Of a DNA stretch of 64,000 bases, positions 52,787 to 62,477 are shown piece by piece (the stretch's first letter is position 1; each line of letters opens with the position of its first letter). The DNA is from Paenarthrobacter aurescens TC1 (GTDB taxonomy: Bacteria > Actinomycetota > Actinomycetes > Actinomycetales > Micrococcaceae), in assembly GCA_000014925.1 (NCBI GenBank), contig CP000474.1:3038001-3102000 (forward strand), written 5' to 3'. The translations under genes were made by a program, and so were the position numbers. The notes under the pieces were generated by a model. That model was not told where the DNA came from and did not search any database. It saw nothing but the letters and a program-made list of their open reading frames with translations.

Positions 52787-53872
52787 CTAGGACGTCGGAC
52801 GGTTTCCACGGCCGCCGAGGGCGCGTGTGACGTCGCCGGCTTTCTTCAGGGTGGCCCGCAGTTCCTTGGGAAGCGAGAAAAGCAGGTCTTCCTCTGCCGT
52901 CACCACTTCCTGGACCTCGCCGTAACCGTAGTCAGCCAAGAGTCGCAGGACATCCTTGACGAGCACCTCGGGAACAGACGCACCCGAAGTCACACCTACG
53001 GTGGCAACGCCCTCGAACCACGACTCGTCCACTTCGTTGGCGAAGTCCACGCGGTACGAGCTCTTGGCACCATATTCGAGGGCTACTTCAACCAAGCGCA
53101 CGGAGTTGGACGAGTTGGCCGAACCCACAACAATCACGAGGTCAGCCTGTGGTGCGATCTTCTTGATAGCCACCTGCCGGTTGGTGGTGGCGTAGCAAAT
53201 GTCATCGCTGGGCGGATCCTGCAGCGTGGGGAACCGGTCTTTGAGCAGGCGAACAGTCTCCATGGTTTCGTCCACACTCAGCGTTGTCTGGGAAAGCCAG
53301 ATGGTCTTCTCCGGATCGCGGACGGTGACCTTGTCTACCTCGTGGGGACCATTGATGATCTGAATGTGCTCCGGTGCCTCGCCGGCTGTTCCTTCGACTT
53401 CCTCATGACCCTCGTGGCCTATGAGGAGGATGTCGTAATCTTCCTTGGCGAAGCGCACAGCTTCCTTGTGGACTTTGGTCACCAGAGGGCACGTGGCATC
53501 AATGGTGCGCAGTCCACGATCCTCGGCTGATTGCACCACTGCCGGCGAGACGCCGTGCGCGGAGAAGATCACCAACGCGCCTTCGGGGACCTCATCTGTC
53601 TCCTCGACGAAGATCGCCCCTTGTTCCTCCAGGGAGCTGACCACATGCACGTTGTGGACGATTTGCTTGCGTACGTAGACGGGAGGGCCGTAATGCTCCA
53701 GGGCCTTCTCCACAGCAATGACGGCCCGGTCCACACCGGCGCAATAACCACGGGGGGCCGCCAACAGAACCTTCTTGGGGCCCGTGACGGGCGCCGCTGC
53801 CTGAACCTCTTCCGGGGAACGGCGTCTACGGGGCACCGTGGGCATAGGAATGGAAACTGCTGTGCTGGTCAT
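52787..53872 (-). CDS. ispH: 4-hydroxy-3-methylbut-2-enyl diphosphate reductase
   Basis: A 361-residue Fe-S enzyme, last step of the MEP isoprenoid pathway, giving IPP and DMAPP. Three cluster cysteines are seen in [25 protein letters not shown] and [11 protein letters not shown]. Substrate His residues lie in [13 protein letters not shown] and GHEGHEEV, and the catalytic TxE region in [12 protein letters not shown]. The first 30 residues are a variable leader. It lies 50 bases downstream of a membrane-protein gene on the same strand. Confidence 0.95.
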   Translation of the reverse strand: MTSTAVSIPMPTVPRRRRSPEEVQAAAPVTGPKKVLLAAPRGYCAGVDRAVIAVEKALEHYGPPVYVRKQIVHNVHVVSSLEEQGAIFVEETDEVPEGALVIFSAHGVSPAVVQSAEDRGLRTIDATCPLVTKVHKEAVRFAKEDYDILLIGHEGHEEVEGTAGEAPEHIQIINGPHEVDKVTVRDPEKTIWLSQTTLSVDETMETVRLLKDRFPTLQDPPSDDICYATTNRQVAIKKIAPQADLVIVVGSANSSNSVRLVEVALEYGAKSSYRVDFANEVDESWFEGVATVGVTSGASVPEVLVKDVLRLLADYGYGEVQEVVTAEEDLLFSLPKELRATLKKAGDVTRALGGRGNRPTS

Positions 53873-53922
53873 TCCTCCATGCTACCGGGCCGGACTTTGC
53901 CTCCCTGCTATCGGGCCGGACT

Positions 53923-54786
53923 TTAGCTGCTGGCCGAACGTGACCCTCGTCGCCCTGACATGACGGAGCCTATGACGCCTGCCACAAAGACTGCGCCCGA
54001 CGCCACCGCCGCGATCAGAATCCATTCCCCAAACCCTGTTTTGGCTGCCGTGAGGAACTCCTGTTTGAACAGTTCAGCCACACCGTTTGCGCTGGACAGG
54101 TTGCCGATCACTCCCCCTGCAAGATCCGCACCGGCCGTCCAGAGAGCAGCAAGTGCCAAGCCTCCCAGTCCGAGGAAAACCAGCACCAGGGAACGCCGAC
54201 GCGTGGCAACAAGCGCCAGGAGCACGGAGAGCACAGCACCGAGGGCGGCCACCCACCAGAGGGGCGCAAAGGCCGCCACCCGCTCCACCAGCTGACGGTG
54301 GGAAGGTTCCCCCAAGGACACCAAGCTTTCCGATGGAACATCAATCCGAATTCGGGCGGCCTCCGCGAAGTGATCGCGAATAAGCCTGACCAAAGGGCTG
54401 ATATCAAGGACCAAGGCCGTGGTGGTGGCGGCCTCCTCAGCTTGCTTCGCCGCGCCGAAGTTCAGCTTGTGGCTGTTTCGCACCGTCTCTTCCCACGCTT
54501 GGGGGTAGTCGCTCCACGATTGCATGCCCGATGCAGCGCTGCGGAGTGCATCGGCCGCCAAGGACTGTATAGGTCCTGGAAGATCCACTGAGGACTCGAA
54601 CGTACCAACAGCGGCCGTGGCGAGGCGGCTTTGGAATTCCGGATCATTGCCCAGCGCACCCGCCATCCGGACAAAGCCCTCTTCTTTGACGATGTTCTGG
54701 TCGACCCACGCGGTAGGAACGGCTACGGCAGTGAGGAGTAGAGCGAGGATCACTCCCAATGCTGAGACAAAAGTACGCAAGGTCAT
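53923..54786 (-). CDS. Membrane protein of unknown function
   Basis: A 287-residue protein. An N-terminal helix (about 5-27) is followed by a large extracytoplasmic region (about 28-180), rich in Ala, Glu and Ser and predicted helical. Three closely spaced helices come next (about 183-203, 208-230, 258-280), ending in a basic tail (RRGSRSASS). I know of no characterised relative. A TAGGAT box (54817-54812) may start a transcript that continues into ispH. Confidence 0.65.
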   Translation of the reverse strand: MTLRTFVSALGVILALLLTAVAVPTAWVDQNIVKEEGFVRMAGALGNDPEFQSRLATAAVGTFESSVDLPGPIQSLAADALRSAASGMQSWSDYPQAWEETVRNSHKLNFGAAKQAEEAATTTALVLDISPLVRLIRDHFAEAARIRIDVPSESLVSLGEPSHRQLVERVAAFAPLWWVAALGAVLSVLLALVATRRRSLVLVFLGLGGLALAALWTAGADLAGGVIGNLSSANGVAELFKQEFLTAAKTGFGEWILIAAVASGAVFVAGVIGSVMSGRRGSRSASS

Positions 54787-54968
54787 CCTCGGGCTCGGGG
54801 GCTATGCCACCATCCTAGGTCTGTCCACATGACAGAAAAAATGTCGGAGGTGTTGCCCAAGCTATGGATAGAGTTGGAAGGCCGGTTAGCACCCACAGCC
54901 GCACCCTTAAGCGAGGACAATGACAATGCAGGAACAAGCACGGCGACTGAACCAGGTACGGGCCACCC

Positions 54969-56246
54969 ATGTCCGCTGAAGCAACGCCGGAATCCACGCT
55001 GCCGGGTACTGCCGCCGAAACCAGCCCGGACAACCCCTGGCCCCTGCAGTTGCTGTCCCGCAAGCTCAAGGCACACATTGAGCGGGCGCCGGCTGCTTGG
55101 ATCGAAGGTCAGGTCATTGAACTGAACCGCCGGGGTGGTAACGCTTTTCTGACCCTGCGTGATGTTGACGCGGAGATTTCACTTCCTGCATCTGTCTGGT
55201 CAACGGTACTTGACCGCCAGAAGGTACCCCTGGAGCGTGGCTCGCGTGTGGTCGCCTTGGTGAAGGCGGACTTCTGGGTGAAGACCGGGCGCCTGAACAT
55301 GTCAGTGAAAGACATCCGTCCGGTGGGCCTGGGAGATCTGCTGGCAAGGATCGAAAGGCTGCGCCAAGCTTTGGCAGCCGAGGGCCTGTTCGCGGATTCC
55401 CGGAAACGGAAGCTGCCCCTTCTCCCCCACCGTATCGGCCTCATCACCGGCCGGGAATCCGACGCCAAGAAAGATGTCATGCGCAACGCCGCCCTGCGTT
55501 GGCCGGCGGTTGAGTTTGACGTCCGCGAAGTAGCTGTCCAGGGTAACACCGCTGTTTCACAAATCATCGCGGCCTTGAAAAGACTGGACGCCGACCCGCA
55601 CGTGGATGTCATTGTCCTGGCCCGCGGTGGCGGCGCGTTGGAAGACCTCCTGCCGTTCAGCAATGAAGACCTCATTCGTGCCGTCTCGGCAGCTACCACG
55701 CCCGTCGTCAGCGCCATCGGCCATGAAGCCGACCGTCCCATCCTGGACGATGTAGCGGACCTCCGGGCGTCAACACCCACGGATGCCGCCAAGCGCATCG
55801 TCCCGGACGTCGCCGAGGAACTGGCCATGGTTCGACAGGCCAGGGACCATCTCCGCCGAAGTATCAGCCGCATGGTGGACAGGGAGACAGATCGTCTCCA
55901 CGCTCTAAGGTCCCGGCCGGTATTGGCCTCTCCCGCTTCAATGGTGGATGCCCGCTCCGAGGACATCCACCGCCTGCAGCGCAGGACGCATTCTGCGGTC
56001 AGTACAGCGGTGGTCAGGGCGTTGGACCAGGTTCACCACTTGCGTGCCCAAGTCCGTGCCCTATCGCCACAAAAGACCTTGGACCGCGGCTATGCCGTTG
56101 TTCAACTTGTGGGCGAGGACCAGGCGGGGCACCACGTTGTCAGTAGCCCGGATGAAGCGCCGGACGGGACGCCACTGAGCATCCGGGTGGCCGAGGGCCG
56201 TTTCAGGGCTGTATCCGCTGGAGCGGGTCAGCTCGTCGAACACTGA
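54969..56246 (+). CDS. xseA: Exodeoxyribonuclease VII large subunit
   Basis: A 425-residue catalytic subunit of ExoVII, which degrades single-stranded DNA from both ends. The N-terminal OB domain (about 20-120) includes WIEGQVIELNRRGGNAFLTLRD. The nuclease core has RIGLITGRESDAKKDV, DVIVLARGGGALEDLLPFSNE and PVVSAIGHEADRPILDDVADLRASTP. A coiled coil (about 285-350) precedes LDRGYAVV. Start at ATG 54969. xseB follows after 55 bases. Confidence 0.95.
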   Translation: MSAEATPESTLPGTAAETSPDNPWPLQLLSRKLKAHIERAPAAWIEGQVIELNRRGGNAFLTLRDVDAEISLPASVWSTVLDRQKVPLERGSRVVALVKADFWVKTGRLNMSVKDIRPVGLGDLLARIERLRQALAAEGLFADSRKRKLPLLPHRIGLITGRESDAKKDVMRNAALRWPAVEFDVREVAVQGNTAVSQIIAALKRLDADPHVDVIVLARGGGALEDLLPFSNEDLIRAVSAATTPVVSAIGHEADRPILDDVADLRASTPTDAAKRIVPDVAEELAMVRQARDHLRRSISRMVDRETDRLHALRSRPVLASPASMVDARSEDIHRLQRRTHSAVSTAVVRALDQVHHLRAQVRALSPQKTLDRGYAVVQLVGEDQAGHHVVSSPDEAPDGTPLSIRVAEGRFRAVSAGAGQLVEH

Positions 56247-56301
56247 CAACTCCCGTTGGGCACCCACAAGTCGTCGACCACCACAAGCACAAAGGACCAT
56301 C

Positions 56302-56550
56302 ATGACCGAGAACAACCAAACAGCGCCGAATCCTGAATCCCTTGACGGACTGAGCTACGAGGAAGCCCGCGAGCAACTCGTGGCGGTGGTGGGACGTTTG
56401 GAGGCAGGCGGAGCCAGTTTGGAAGAATCACTGGCCCTTTGGGAGCGTGGCGAGGCCTTGGCCAAGCGCTGCGAAGACTGGCTTGAGGGCGCTCGGAAGC
56501 GACTGGCCACGGCCCGCGATGCCAGCAGCGACGGCGGGACCCCAGCCTAG
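56302..56550 (+). CDS. xseB: Exodeoxyribonuclease VII small subunit
   Basis: An 82-residue helical subunit that wraps the XseA coiled coil. The conserved segment LSYEEAREQLVAVVGRLEAGGASLEESLALWERGEAL is present (residues about 15-51). The last residues are an unstructured Ser/Gly tail. The stop overlaps the convergent PPK2 stop by four bases. Confidence 0.93.
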   Translation: MTENNQTAPNPESLDGLSYEEAREQLVAVVGRLEAGGASLEESLALWERGEALAKRCEDWLEGARKRLATARDASSDGGTPA

Positions 56551-57407
56551 GATTCCACCACGAGGGCGCGCTCAGCGGCGACATCGAAGTCAGCTTTGGG
56601 CCAGTCCAGCTGCAAACCGCCGAGGGCATCCAGCAGCAGTTGCTGGACTGCGATGCGTGCGTACCACTTCTTGTTTGCCGGCACCACGTGCCAAGGAGCA
56701 ATCTCTGTGGAGGTCTTCTCGAAGGCAACGCTGTAGGCGTCCATGTAGTCATCCCAGTACGCACGTTCCGCGAGGTCGCCGCGACTGTATTTCCAGTGCT
56801 TGCTGGGATCGTCCAACCGGGCGATCAAACGCTTTTTCTGTTCGTCCTTGCTGATATTGAGCATGACCTTGACGATGGTGGTTCCCTGCTCGGTCAGGCG
56901 TGACTCAAAGTCGTTGATCGCGGCGTACCGGCGCTCCAGTTCGGCAGCGTCCGCCCAGCCATGGACACGGTGGATCAGCACGTCTTCGTACTGCGAGCGG
57001 TCGAACACCCCCACCATTCCGGCGGCAGGGACTTGTTTTTCGATTCTCCAGAGGAAGTCGTGCGACTTTTCCTCGTCCGTAGGCGCTTTGAAGGCGGTCA
57101 GTTGTACGCCTTGCGGGTCCATGGCGCCAACAACGTGGCTGACAATGCCGCCCTTGCCCGCAGTATCCATGGCCTGAAGGATGAGCAGGAGCCGTTTGGG
57201 GTTGCCGAACTTTCCTTCGGCGAAGAGCTTTTCCTGCAGTTCCGCCAGCCGCGCGTCCTGCGCGGCAAGCAACGCCTTGCCATCAGCTTTCACACCGGTG
57301 TAGCCGGGTGTGGATTCGGGATCCACGCCTGCCAGCGAAAACCCCGATCCAACCCTCAGTACTTCGGCCGGACTTTTGGCGAACTCAACTGCAGCAACCA
57401 TTGGCAT
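56547..57407 (-). CDS. Polyphosphate kinase 2-family nucleotide phosphotransferase
   Basis: A 286-residue single-domain PPK2 enzyme transferring phosphate between polyphosphate and nucleotides. It has Walker A-like LQAMDTAGKGGIVSHV, Walker B-like VGVFDRSQYEDVLIHRVH (catalytic Asp and Arg) and a lid segment RLIARLDDPSKHWKYSRGDL. Single-domain length suggests class I or III; substrate preference (ADP or AMP) cannot be read here. It lies 47 bases behind the aminotransferase gene and may share its transcript. Confidence 0.9.
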   Translation of the reverse strand: MPMVAAVEFAKSPAEVLRVGSGFSLAGVDPESTPGYTGVKADGKALLAAQDARLAELQEKLFAEGKFGNPKRLLLILQAMDTAGKGGIVSHVVGAMDPQGVQLTAFKAPTDEEKSHDFLWRIEKQVPAAGMVGVFDRSQYEDVLIHRVHGWADAAELERRYAAINDFESRLTEQGTTIVKVMLNISKDEQKKRLIARLDDPSKHWKYSRGDLAERAYWDDYMDAYSVAFEKTSTEIAPWHVVPANKKWYARIAVQQLLLDALGGLQLDWPKADFDVAAERALVVES

Positions 57408-57454
57408 GCCTTTCTGCCCGGCCGCGCCCTCATGGCGCGGCTATGGACCTCAGG

Positions 57455-58675
57455 CTAGTTGCCCGGGTACCTCGACAGGAAGTCCGCCATGCGTCCGATG
57501 GCTTCTTCGATGTCCTTGACATTGGGCAAGGTGACCATTCGGAAGTGGTCCGGACGAACCCAATTGAACGCACGCCCATGGGACACCAGGATTTTCTGTT
57601 CCTTCAGCAGATCCAGGACGAACTTCTCGTCATCCCGAATGTGATAGACCTCCGGGTCCAGCTTCGGGAACAGGTATAGGGCACCGCGCGCCTGCTGCGT
57701 GCTGACTCCGGGAATGGCGTTCAGGAGGTCGTAGGCCTTGTTGCGCTGCTCCAGGAGCCTGCCGCCGGGAAGGATGAGATCGTTGATGCTCTGGTAGCCG
57801 CCGAGCGCGGTTTGGATGGCGTGCTGTGCAGGTACGTTGGCGCACAAGCGCATGTTGGCCAGCAGGTTGATGCCCTCAAGGTAATCGGCGGCATCCTTCT
57901 TGGGCCCGGAAATTGCCATCCAGCCGGCGCGGTAGCCACAGACGCGGTAGGCCTTGGACAGGCCGCTGAACGTCAAGCACAGGACGTCATCACCGGTGAG
58001 CCCCGCGAGGTTGATGTGGACGGCGTCTTCGTACAGGATTTTCTCGTAGATCTCGTCAGCGAAAAGAACCAATCCATGCTTCTCTGCCAACGCGACGATC
58101 TTCTTGAGGGTCTCCTCCGGGTAGACGGCGCCGGTGGGGTTGTTGGGGTTGATCACCACAATGCCCTTGGTCCGCGGCGTGATCTTGGCTTCCATGTCCT
58201 CAAGATCGGGCTGCCATCCGGACTCTTCGTCGCAGAGGTAGTGCACGGGACGGCCACCGGCCAGCGCGACGGAAGCCGTCCACAGCGGGTAGTCCGGCGT
58301 GGGAATCAGCACTTCGTCACCGTCGTCCAGAAGTGCCATGAGGGACATGGTGATGAGCTCACTGACACCGTTGCCGAGGTAGATGTCGTCAACGTGGATG
58401 TTCTGGATGCCGCGCGTCTGGTAGTACTGCGAAACGGCGGTCCTGGCAGAAAAGATTCCACGGGAATCGCTGTAGCCTTGGGCGTTCGGCAGGTGGCGGA
58501 TCATGTCCACCAAAATGGCGTCCGGCGCTTCAAAACCAAAAGGTGCCGGGTTTCCGATGTTCAGTTTGAGGATCCGGTGACCCTCCGCTTCCATTTGCTG
58601 GGCGGCCTGAAGAATCGGTCCACGGATGTCGTAGAGGACATTATGAAGCTTGGTGGACTGCTTGAAATTCGCCAT
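57455..58675 (-). CDS. Alanine/valine-type PLP aminotransferase (AlaA family)
   Basis: A 406-residue fold-type I aminotransferase, close to glutamate-pyruvate transaminase AlaA. It has ILKLNIGNPAPFGFE at the N-terminus, YSDSRGIFSARTAV, INPNNPTGAVYPEE, FADEIYEKILYED and the PLP-lysine segment LTFSGLSKAYRVCGYRAGW. Near the C-terminus RPDHFRMVTLP places the substrate-carboxylate Arg. High confidence in class; the preferred amino donor is inferred. Confidence 0.9.
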   Translation of the reverse strand: MANFKQSTKLHNVLYDIRGPILQAAQQMEAEGHRILKLNIGNPAPFGFEAPDAILVDMIRHLPNAQGYSDSRGIFSARTAVSQYYQTRGIQNIHVDDIYLGNGVSELITMSLMALLDDGDEVLIPTPDYPLWTASVALAGGRPVHYLCDEESGWQPDLEDMEAKITPRTKGIVVINPNNPTGAVYPEETLKKIVALAEKHGLVLFADEIYEKILYEDAVHINLAGLTGDDVLCLTFSGLSKAYRVCGYRAGWMAISGPKKDAADYLEGINLLANMRLCANVPAQHAIQTALGGYQSINDLILPGGRLLEQRNKAYDLLNAIPGVSTQQARGALYLFPKLDPEVYHIRDDEKFVLDLLKEQKILVSHGRAFNWVRPDHFRMVTLPNVKDIEEAIGRMADFLSRYPGN

Positions 58676-58732
58676 CCCTCAAATATGCCACACGGGTGAT
58701 GCAGTTCAGCTGAGACTTAACTCACAGATACG

Positions 58733-58776
58733 ACGACGGCGGTGACGGTCCCGCGCGGGTCCGTCACCGCCGTCGT
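58733..58776. terminator. Terminator after the osmoprotectant operon
   Basis: A perfect 16-bp outer stem (58733-58748 with 58761-58776) encloses an inner CCCGCGCGGG palindrome. It lies downstream of the minus-strand osmoprotectant genes and upstream of the aminotransferase. Confidence 0.8.
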
Positions 58777-58795
58777 ACGCGGTTTTGTTCAGGTA

Positions 58796-59752
58796 CTACT
58801 TGACGATGCCTTTGTCCTTCAGCCATGCGGCTGCGGCATCCTTGGGCGACTGCTTCTGGTCGCCGCTGACTGCACGGTTCAGGTTGATCAGGTCGTCCGT
58901 AGTGAGGATTTTGGAAACGTTGTTGAGCGCTTCCTTGGCCTTGTCCGTCATCTTGGCTTCCTTGACCAACGGCAGGACCTGCTGTGCCTTGAAGTTGTTC
59001 TTCGGATCTTCCAGGACGACGAGGTCGTTATCTGCGATGGACGGCGTGGTGGTGTAGATGTCCGCCACCTGAACCTTGTCCTCCAGGAGAGCCTGGAGGG
59101 TCAGGTTGCCACCGCCGTCGTTGAAGGGCTGCAGGCCCTTGAGCTCGCAACCATAGTTGGCCTTCAGCCCCGGGAAGCCGTAGGCACGGGTCTCAAACGT
59201 GGCCGGTGCAGCCATGGTGAAGTCCTTGCAGACCTTGGCCAGGTCCTCGATGGACTTCAACTGGTACTTCTCCGCCGTGGCCTTGGTGACCACCATGGCG
59301 TCCTTGGACTCGGCCTTGGCCGGCTCCAGGACTGCGAGGCCGTCTGGAAGCTTGCCCGGGAGTGCCTTGTAGACGTCCTCGGCAGAAACCTCGGTAGCCT
59401 CGGTGTCCACGTAGGAGAGAAGGTTGCCGGAGTAGTCCGGGACGAGGTCCACGGAGCCGTCCTGGACAGCCTTGAAGTAGATCTCGCGGGACCCGATGTT
59501 CGGCTTGGACGTGGCTGTGAGACCAGCCGCGTTGAGGGCACCGACGTAGATCTCTGCGATGACCTGGCTCTCCGGGAAGTCTGCCGAACCGACTACCAGT
59601 GAGCCTCCGGCGGCGGAACCGCTGGGCGCCGAGGTGGAAGGCGTGGCCAAGGGACTGCCGCCGCAGGCGCTCAACGCGAGGGCCACACCCAGTCCAGCGG
59701 CAAGGCCGCCGAGACCACGGCGCGTAAGAGTCATGGGGACGGGGTTTTTCAT
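58796..59752 (-). CDS. Glycine betaine/choline-type binding lipoprotein (OpuAC/OsmX domain)
   Basis: A 318-residue solute-binding protein for quaternary-amine osmoprotectants. The signal peptide has an arginine pair (LTRRGLGGLAAGLG) and lipobox LALSACGGS. The OpuAC fold shows VGSADFPESQVIAEIYVGAL, SREIYFKAVQDGSVDLVPDYSGNL and VQVADIYTTTPSIADNDLVVLEDPKNNF. The twin arginine near the start could also suggest Tat export. It overlaps the permease gene by four bases, and is last in a four-gene operon. Confidence 0.91.
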   Translation of the reverse strand: MKNPVPMTLTRRGLGGLAAGLGVALALSACGGSPLATPSTSAPSGSAAGGSLVVGSADFPESQVIAEIYVGALNAAGLTATSKPNIGSREIYFKAVQDGSVDLVPDYSGNLLSYVDTEATEVSAEDVYKALPGKLPDGLAVLEPAKAESKDAMVVTKATAEKYQLKSIEDLAKVCKDFTMAAPATFETRAYGFPGLKANYGCELKGLQPFNDGGGNLTLQALLEDKVQVADIYTTTPSIADNDLVVLEDPKNNFKAQQVLPLVKEAKMTDKAKEALNNVSKILTTDDLINLNRAVSGDQKQSPKDAAAAWLKDKGIVK

Positions 59753-60492
59753 GATGTACCTCCTTGAACGGCAGCCCCGGCGGGAACCGTGGCTGTGAGA
59801 TCGTCGGCTGCCTTCTGGCGGCCGCTTGAGTCGAGGGTCAGGCCGGGCGAGATGACGAGCCTTTGTACGCCGGCCAGGACCAGGTCCACTGCGATGGCCA
59901 ACCCCGCGATGAGCAGAGAGCCTCCGAGCATCCTCGGGAAATCCTGCAGCACGAGGCCGTCGAACAGATACCGGCCAAGCCCACCCAACGGAAGGTAGGC
60001 AACCACAGAGACTGTCGCGATGACCTGCAGAACCGCGGTGCGGATGCCCCCGAACATCACCTGCAGTCCGTTGGGCAGTTCCACGCGGAACAGGATTTGA
60101 AGTTCGGTCATGCCCATGGCCCGGGCAGCGTCCACCACCGTGGCATCAACGCTGGAAATGCCGGCGTACGTCCCGGCAAGCAGCGGCGGCACCGTCAGAA
60201 TGACCAGCGCCCACACTGGAGGCATCAAGCCACTGCCGGCGAGCAATGCGAAGAGGACCAGCAAACCAAGCGTCGGGAGGGCACGCAATGCTCCGGCGAC
60301 AGCTACCGCGACCACCCGGCCACGGCCGGTGTGGCCAATGTAGAGACCAATGGGCACAGCAATTGCTGCGGCGATGAGCAGCACCAGTCCGCTGTACTGC
60401 AGGTGCTCCAGCAGCCGGGTGGGGATCCCGCCGCTTCCAGCCCAATTCTTGGGGTTGGTCAGCCACGCGATCGTTTCGGCAAAGATGTTCAT
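59749..60492 (-). CDS. Osmoprotectant ABC transporter permease
   Basis: A 247-residue OpuCB/OpuCD-type permease with about six helices. RVVAVAVAGALRALPTLGLLVLFALL is the typical second helix. LLAGTYAGISSVDATVVDAARAMGMTELQILFRVELP forms the EAA loop contacting the ATPase (key residues D, A, G, P). The C-terminus is polar. It overlaps both neighbours by four bases. Confidence 0.91.
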   Translation of the reverse strand: MNIFAETIAWLTNPKNWAGSGGIPTRLLEHLQYSGLVLLIAAAIAVPIGLYIGHTGRGRVVAVAVAGALRALPTLGLLVLFALLAGSGLMPPVWALVILTVPPLLAGTYAGISSVDATVVDAARAMGMTELQILFRVELPNGLQVMFGGIRTAVLQVIATVSVVAYLPLGGLGRYLFDGLVLQDFPRMLGGSLLIAGLAIAVDLVLAGVQRLVISPGLTLDSSGRQKAADDLTATVPAGAAVQGGTS

Positions 60493-61229
60493 CCCGACGC
60501 TCCCGGGTCAGGGCGGAGGGCCGCGTGCGGCGTCGCAGGTCCGGCTTTAGGTTCGGTGAGCAGGGCGTTGGCGTCCGGACGTGAAGGCTTTCCCCCTGCT
60601 GCTCGGGACCACGGCGTCAAGAGCCGCTCCAAGACCACCAGAACAGCATCCATCAACAGTGCCAGCACCAGGATGGCAATGATGCCAACCACAACTTCGG
60701 TGATAAACGTGCGCTGCAGGCCATCCGTAAACAGAACTCCAAGGTTGCCCACTCCCAGCAGTGCCGCCACGCTCACCAAGGAGATATTGCTGACCGAAAC
60801 CACGCGAAGCCCGGCGAACAGCACCGGCAAAGACAGCGGCAGGTCCACCTGGAAGAAGCGGGCCAGGGGTTTGAAACCCATGGCAACGGCAGCGTTTCGG
60901 AGGTCGTCATCCACGGAGTCGAACGCATCCATCGCCGCCCGGACCAACAGGGCCACGGCATAGATGGTCAGCGCCACCACCACGTTCAGCGGATCCAGGA
61001 TCCGCGTGCCTAGGATGGTGGGAAGAATGATGAACAGGGCCAGGGACGGAATGGTATAGAGCAACGACGTGGCCGTAGCCACCACTGACCTGAGCGTGCT
61101 GTTGCGCCGGGCCAGCTGGGCCAGGGGAACGGAAATCAGCAGGCCAAGGATCATCGGGATAATGGCGAGCACCATGTGCTGCCCGGCCAGTCCCAGGACC
61201 ATGCCACTGTTGGCAAGGAACCACTCCAT
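60489..61229 (-). CDS. Osmoprotectant ABC transporter permease
   Basis: A 246-residue partner permease with about five to six helices. LLYTIPSLALFIILPTILGTR and the EAA loop LRNAAVAMGFKPLARFFQVDLPLSLPVLFAGLRVV are visible (key residues A, G, P). The start codon shares one base with the stop of the ATPase gene (TGATG). Confidence 0.91.
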   Translation of the reverse strand: MEWFLANSGMVLGLAGQHMVLAIIPMILGLLISVPLAQLARRNSTLRSVVATATSLLYTIPSLALFIILPTILGTRILDPLNVVVALTIYAVALLVRAAMDAFDSVDDDLRNAAVAMGFKPLARFFQVDLPLSLPVLFAGLRVVSVSNISLVSVAALLGVGNLGVLFTDGLQRTFITEVVVGIIAILVLALLMDAVLVVLERLLTPWSRAAGGKPSRPDANALLTEPKAGPATPHAALRPDPGASG

Positions 61230-62323
61230 CAGGTGGCGTCCTCCCTGTGATGGCGGACTTCTTCGATAAGTGCCAGGACTTCCGGCGCCTTCAGGACTCC
61301 GGCCACCCGGCCGTCGTCGTCAACCGCGACGCCAAGGCCCGACGGCGACGACAACGCCGCATCAAGCGCGCGCCGCAGCGTATCTCCCTTGCGGAAGAGC
61401 GAACCTCCGGGGATCAGCCCGGCGCCGTCACGCGGTGAGGACCACCCGAGTGGTCGTGAGTCTTCATCCACCACCAAGGCCCACTCGCCCGACGCCCGTC
61501 CCGCGTGATGGCCATCCGATGGGCTGACCATGGTCACCGGGTGAAGGGTCACGGAGTCTGCCGCACTGAACGCGAGGTGCCTGAAACCGCGGTCGCGTCC
61601 CACGAAGGAGGCCACGAAGTCGTTGGCAGGCGCCCGAAGAATCTCTTCCGGGGCGGCGTACTGCGCGAGCCTGCCTCCGACGGCGAACACTGCCACCTTG
61701 TCACCGAGAACAGTGGCTTCGTCGATGTCGTGCGTGACAAAGACAATGGTCTTGGCCAATTCCCGCTGCAAACGCAGAAGTTCCTGCTGCAGTTCGTCAC
61801 GGACCACAGGATCCACGGCGCTAAAGGGTTCATCCATCAGCAGCACCGGCGGATCAGCAGCGAGCGCGCGGGCAACCCCCACGCGCTGCTGCTGACCACC
61901 TGAGAGTTGGGACGGGTACCGTTTGCCGAGTACGGAAGCCAGCCCGACGACGTCGAGCAGTTCCGCAGCGCGTTTCCGTGCCGCTGCCTTGGAAACGCCG
62001 TTGAGCCGCGGAACGGTGGCGATGTTGTCCAGCACAGAACGGTGCGGCAGCAGGCCCGAGGACTGCATGACATAGCCCATGGAACGGCGGAGCTTCGCCG
62101 CAGGAACCTGTGAGACGTCCTCGCCTGCAACAGTGATGGTTCCGCTGGTGGGCTCCACCATCCGGTTGATCATGCGCAGGGAAGTCGTTTTACCGCAGCC
62201 CGACGGGCCAACGAACACAGTGATGGAGCCCTTGTCGATGGACATGGTGAGGGCGTCCACCGCCGGTTGCCCGCCCTGGTATTGCTTGGTGACGCTCTTG
62301 AACTCAATCATGGCTTCGGCCAT
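61229..62323 (-). CDS. Osmoprotectant ABC transporter ATPase with C-terminal CBS region
   Basis: A 364-residue OpuCA/ProV-type ATPase. It has Walker A GPSGCGKTTSLRMINRM, signature [15 protein letters not shown], Walker B VLLMDEPFSAVDPV and H-loop FVTHDIDEA. Residues about 275-355 form a degenerate CBS pair (ALVVDEDSRPLGW, LGVAVDDDGRVAGVL), which in relatives senses ionic strength or c-di-AMP. It is the first gene of the operon. ATG 62323 or in-frame ATG 62311 may be used. Confidence 0.91.
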   Translation of the reverse strand: MAEAMIEFKSVTKQYQGGQPAVDALTMSIDKGSITVFVGPSGCGKTTSLRMINRMVEPTSGTITVAGEDVSQVPAAKLRRSMGYVMQSSGLLPHRSVLDNIATVPRLNGVSKAAARKRAAELLDVVGLASVLGKRYPSQLSGGQQQRVGVARALAADPPVLLMDEPFSAVDPVVRDELQQELLRLQRELAKTIVFVTHDIDEATVLGDKVAVFAVGGRLAQYAAPEEILRAPANDFVASFVGRDRGFRHLAFSAADSVTLHPVTMVSPSDGHHAGRASGEWALVVDEDSRPLGWSSPRDGAGLIPGGSLFRKGDTLRRALDAALSSPSGLGVAVDDDGRVAGVLKAPEVLALIEEVRHHREDAT

Positions 62324-62370
62324 ACCCGGGCTTACCTATCTGTGGTGGAGAACATCGGTAGAGCCAGATG

Positions 62371-62400
62371 ATCATATGCACTCTTATTACTTGGCTGCAA
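62371..62400 (-). promoter_or_regulatory. Promoter of the osmoprotectant operon
   Basis: TTGCAG (62400-62395), an 18-base spacer and TATGAT (62376-62371) on the minus strand give a leader of about 40 bases before ATG 62323. Confidence 0.65.
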
Positions 62401-62477
62401 AGCAATCTTCACCCAGCGTAGCCAGCACCACCGACGATGTCAGCGCCGCCACGAGTTCCGTAATGAATCGGCAATGT

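Noticed and set aside
54829..55125. 98-codon open frame before and into xseA
   Set aside because: Most of it overlaps xseA in another frame, and the first 45 codons have no family match.
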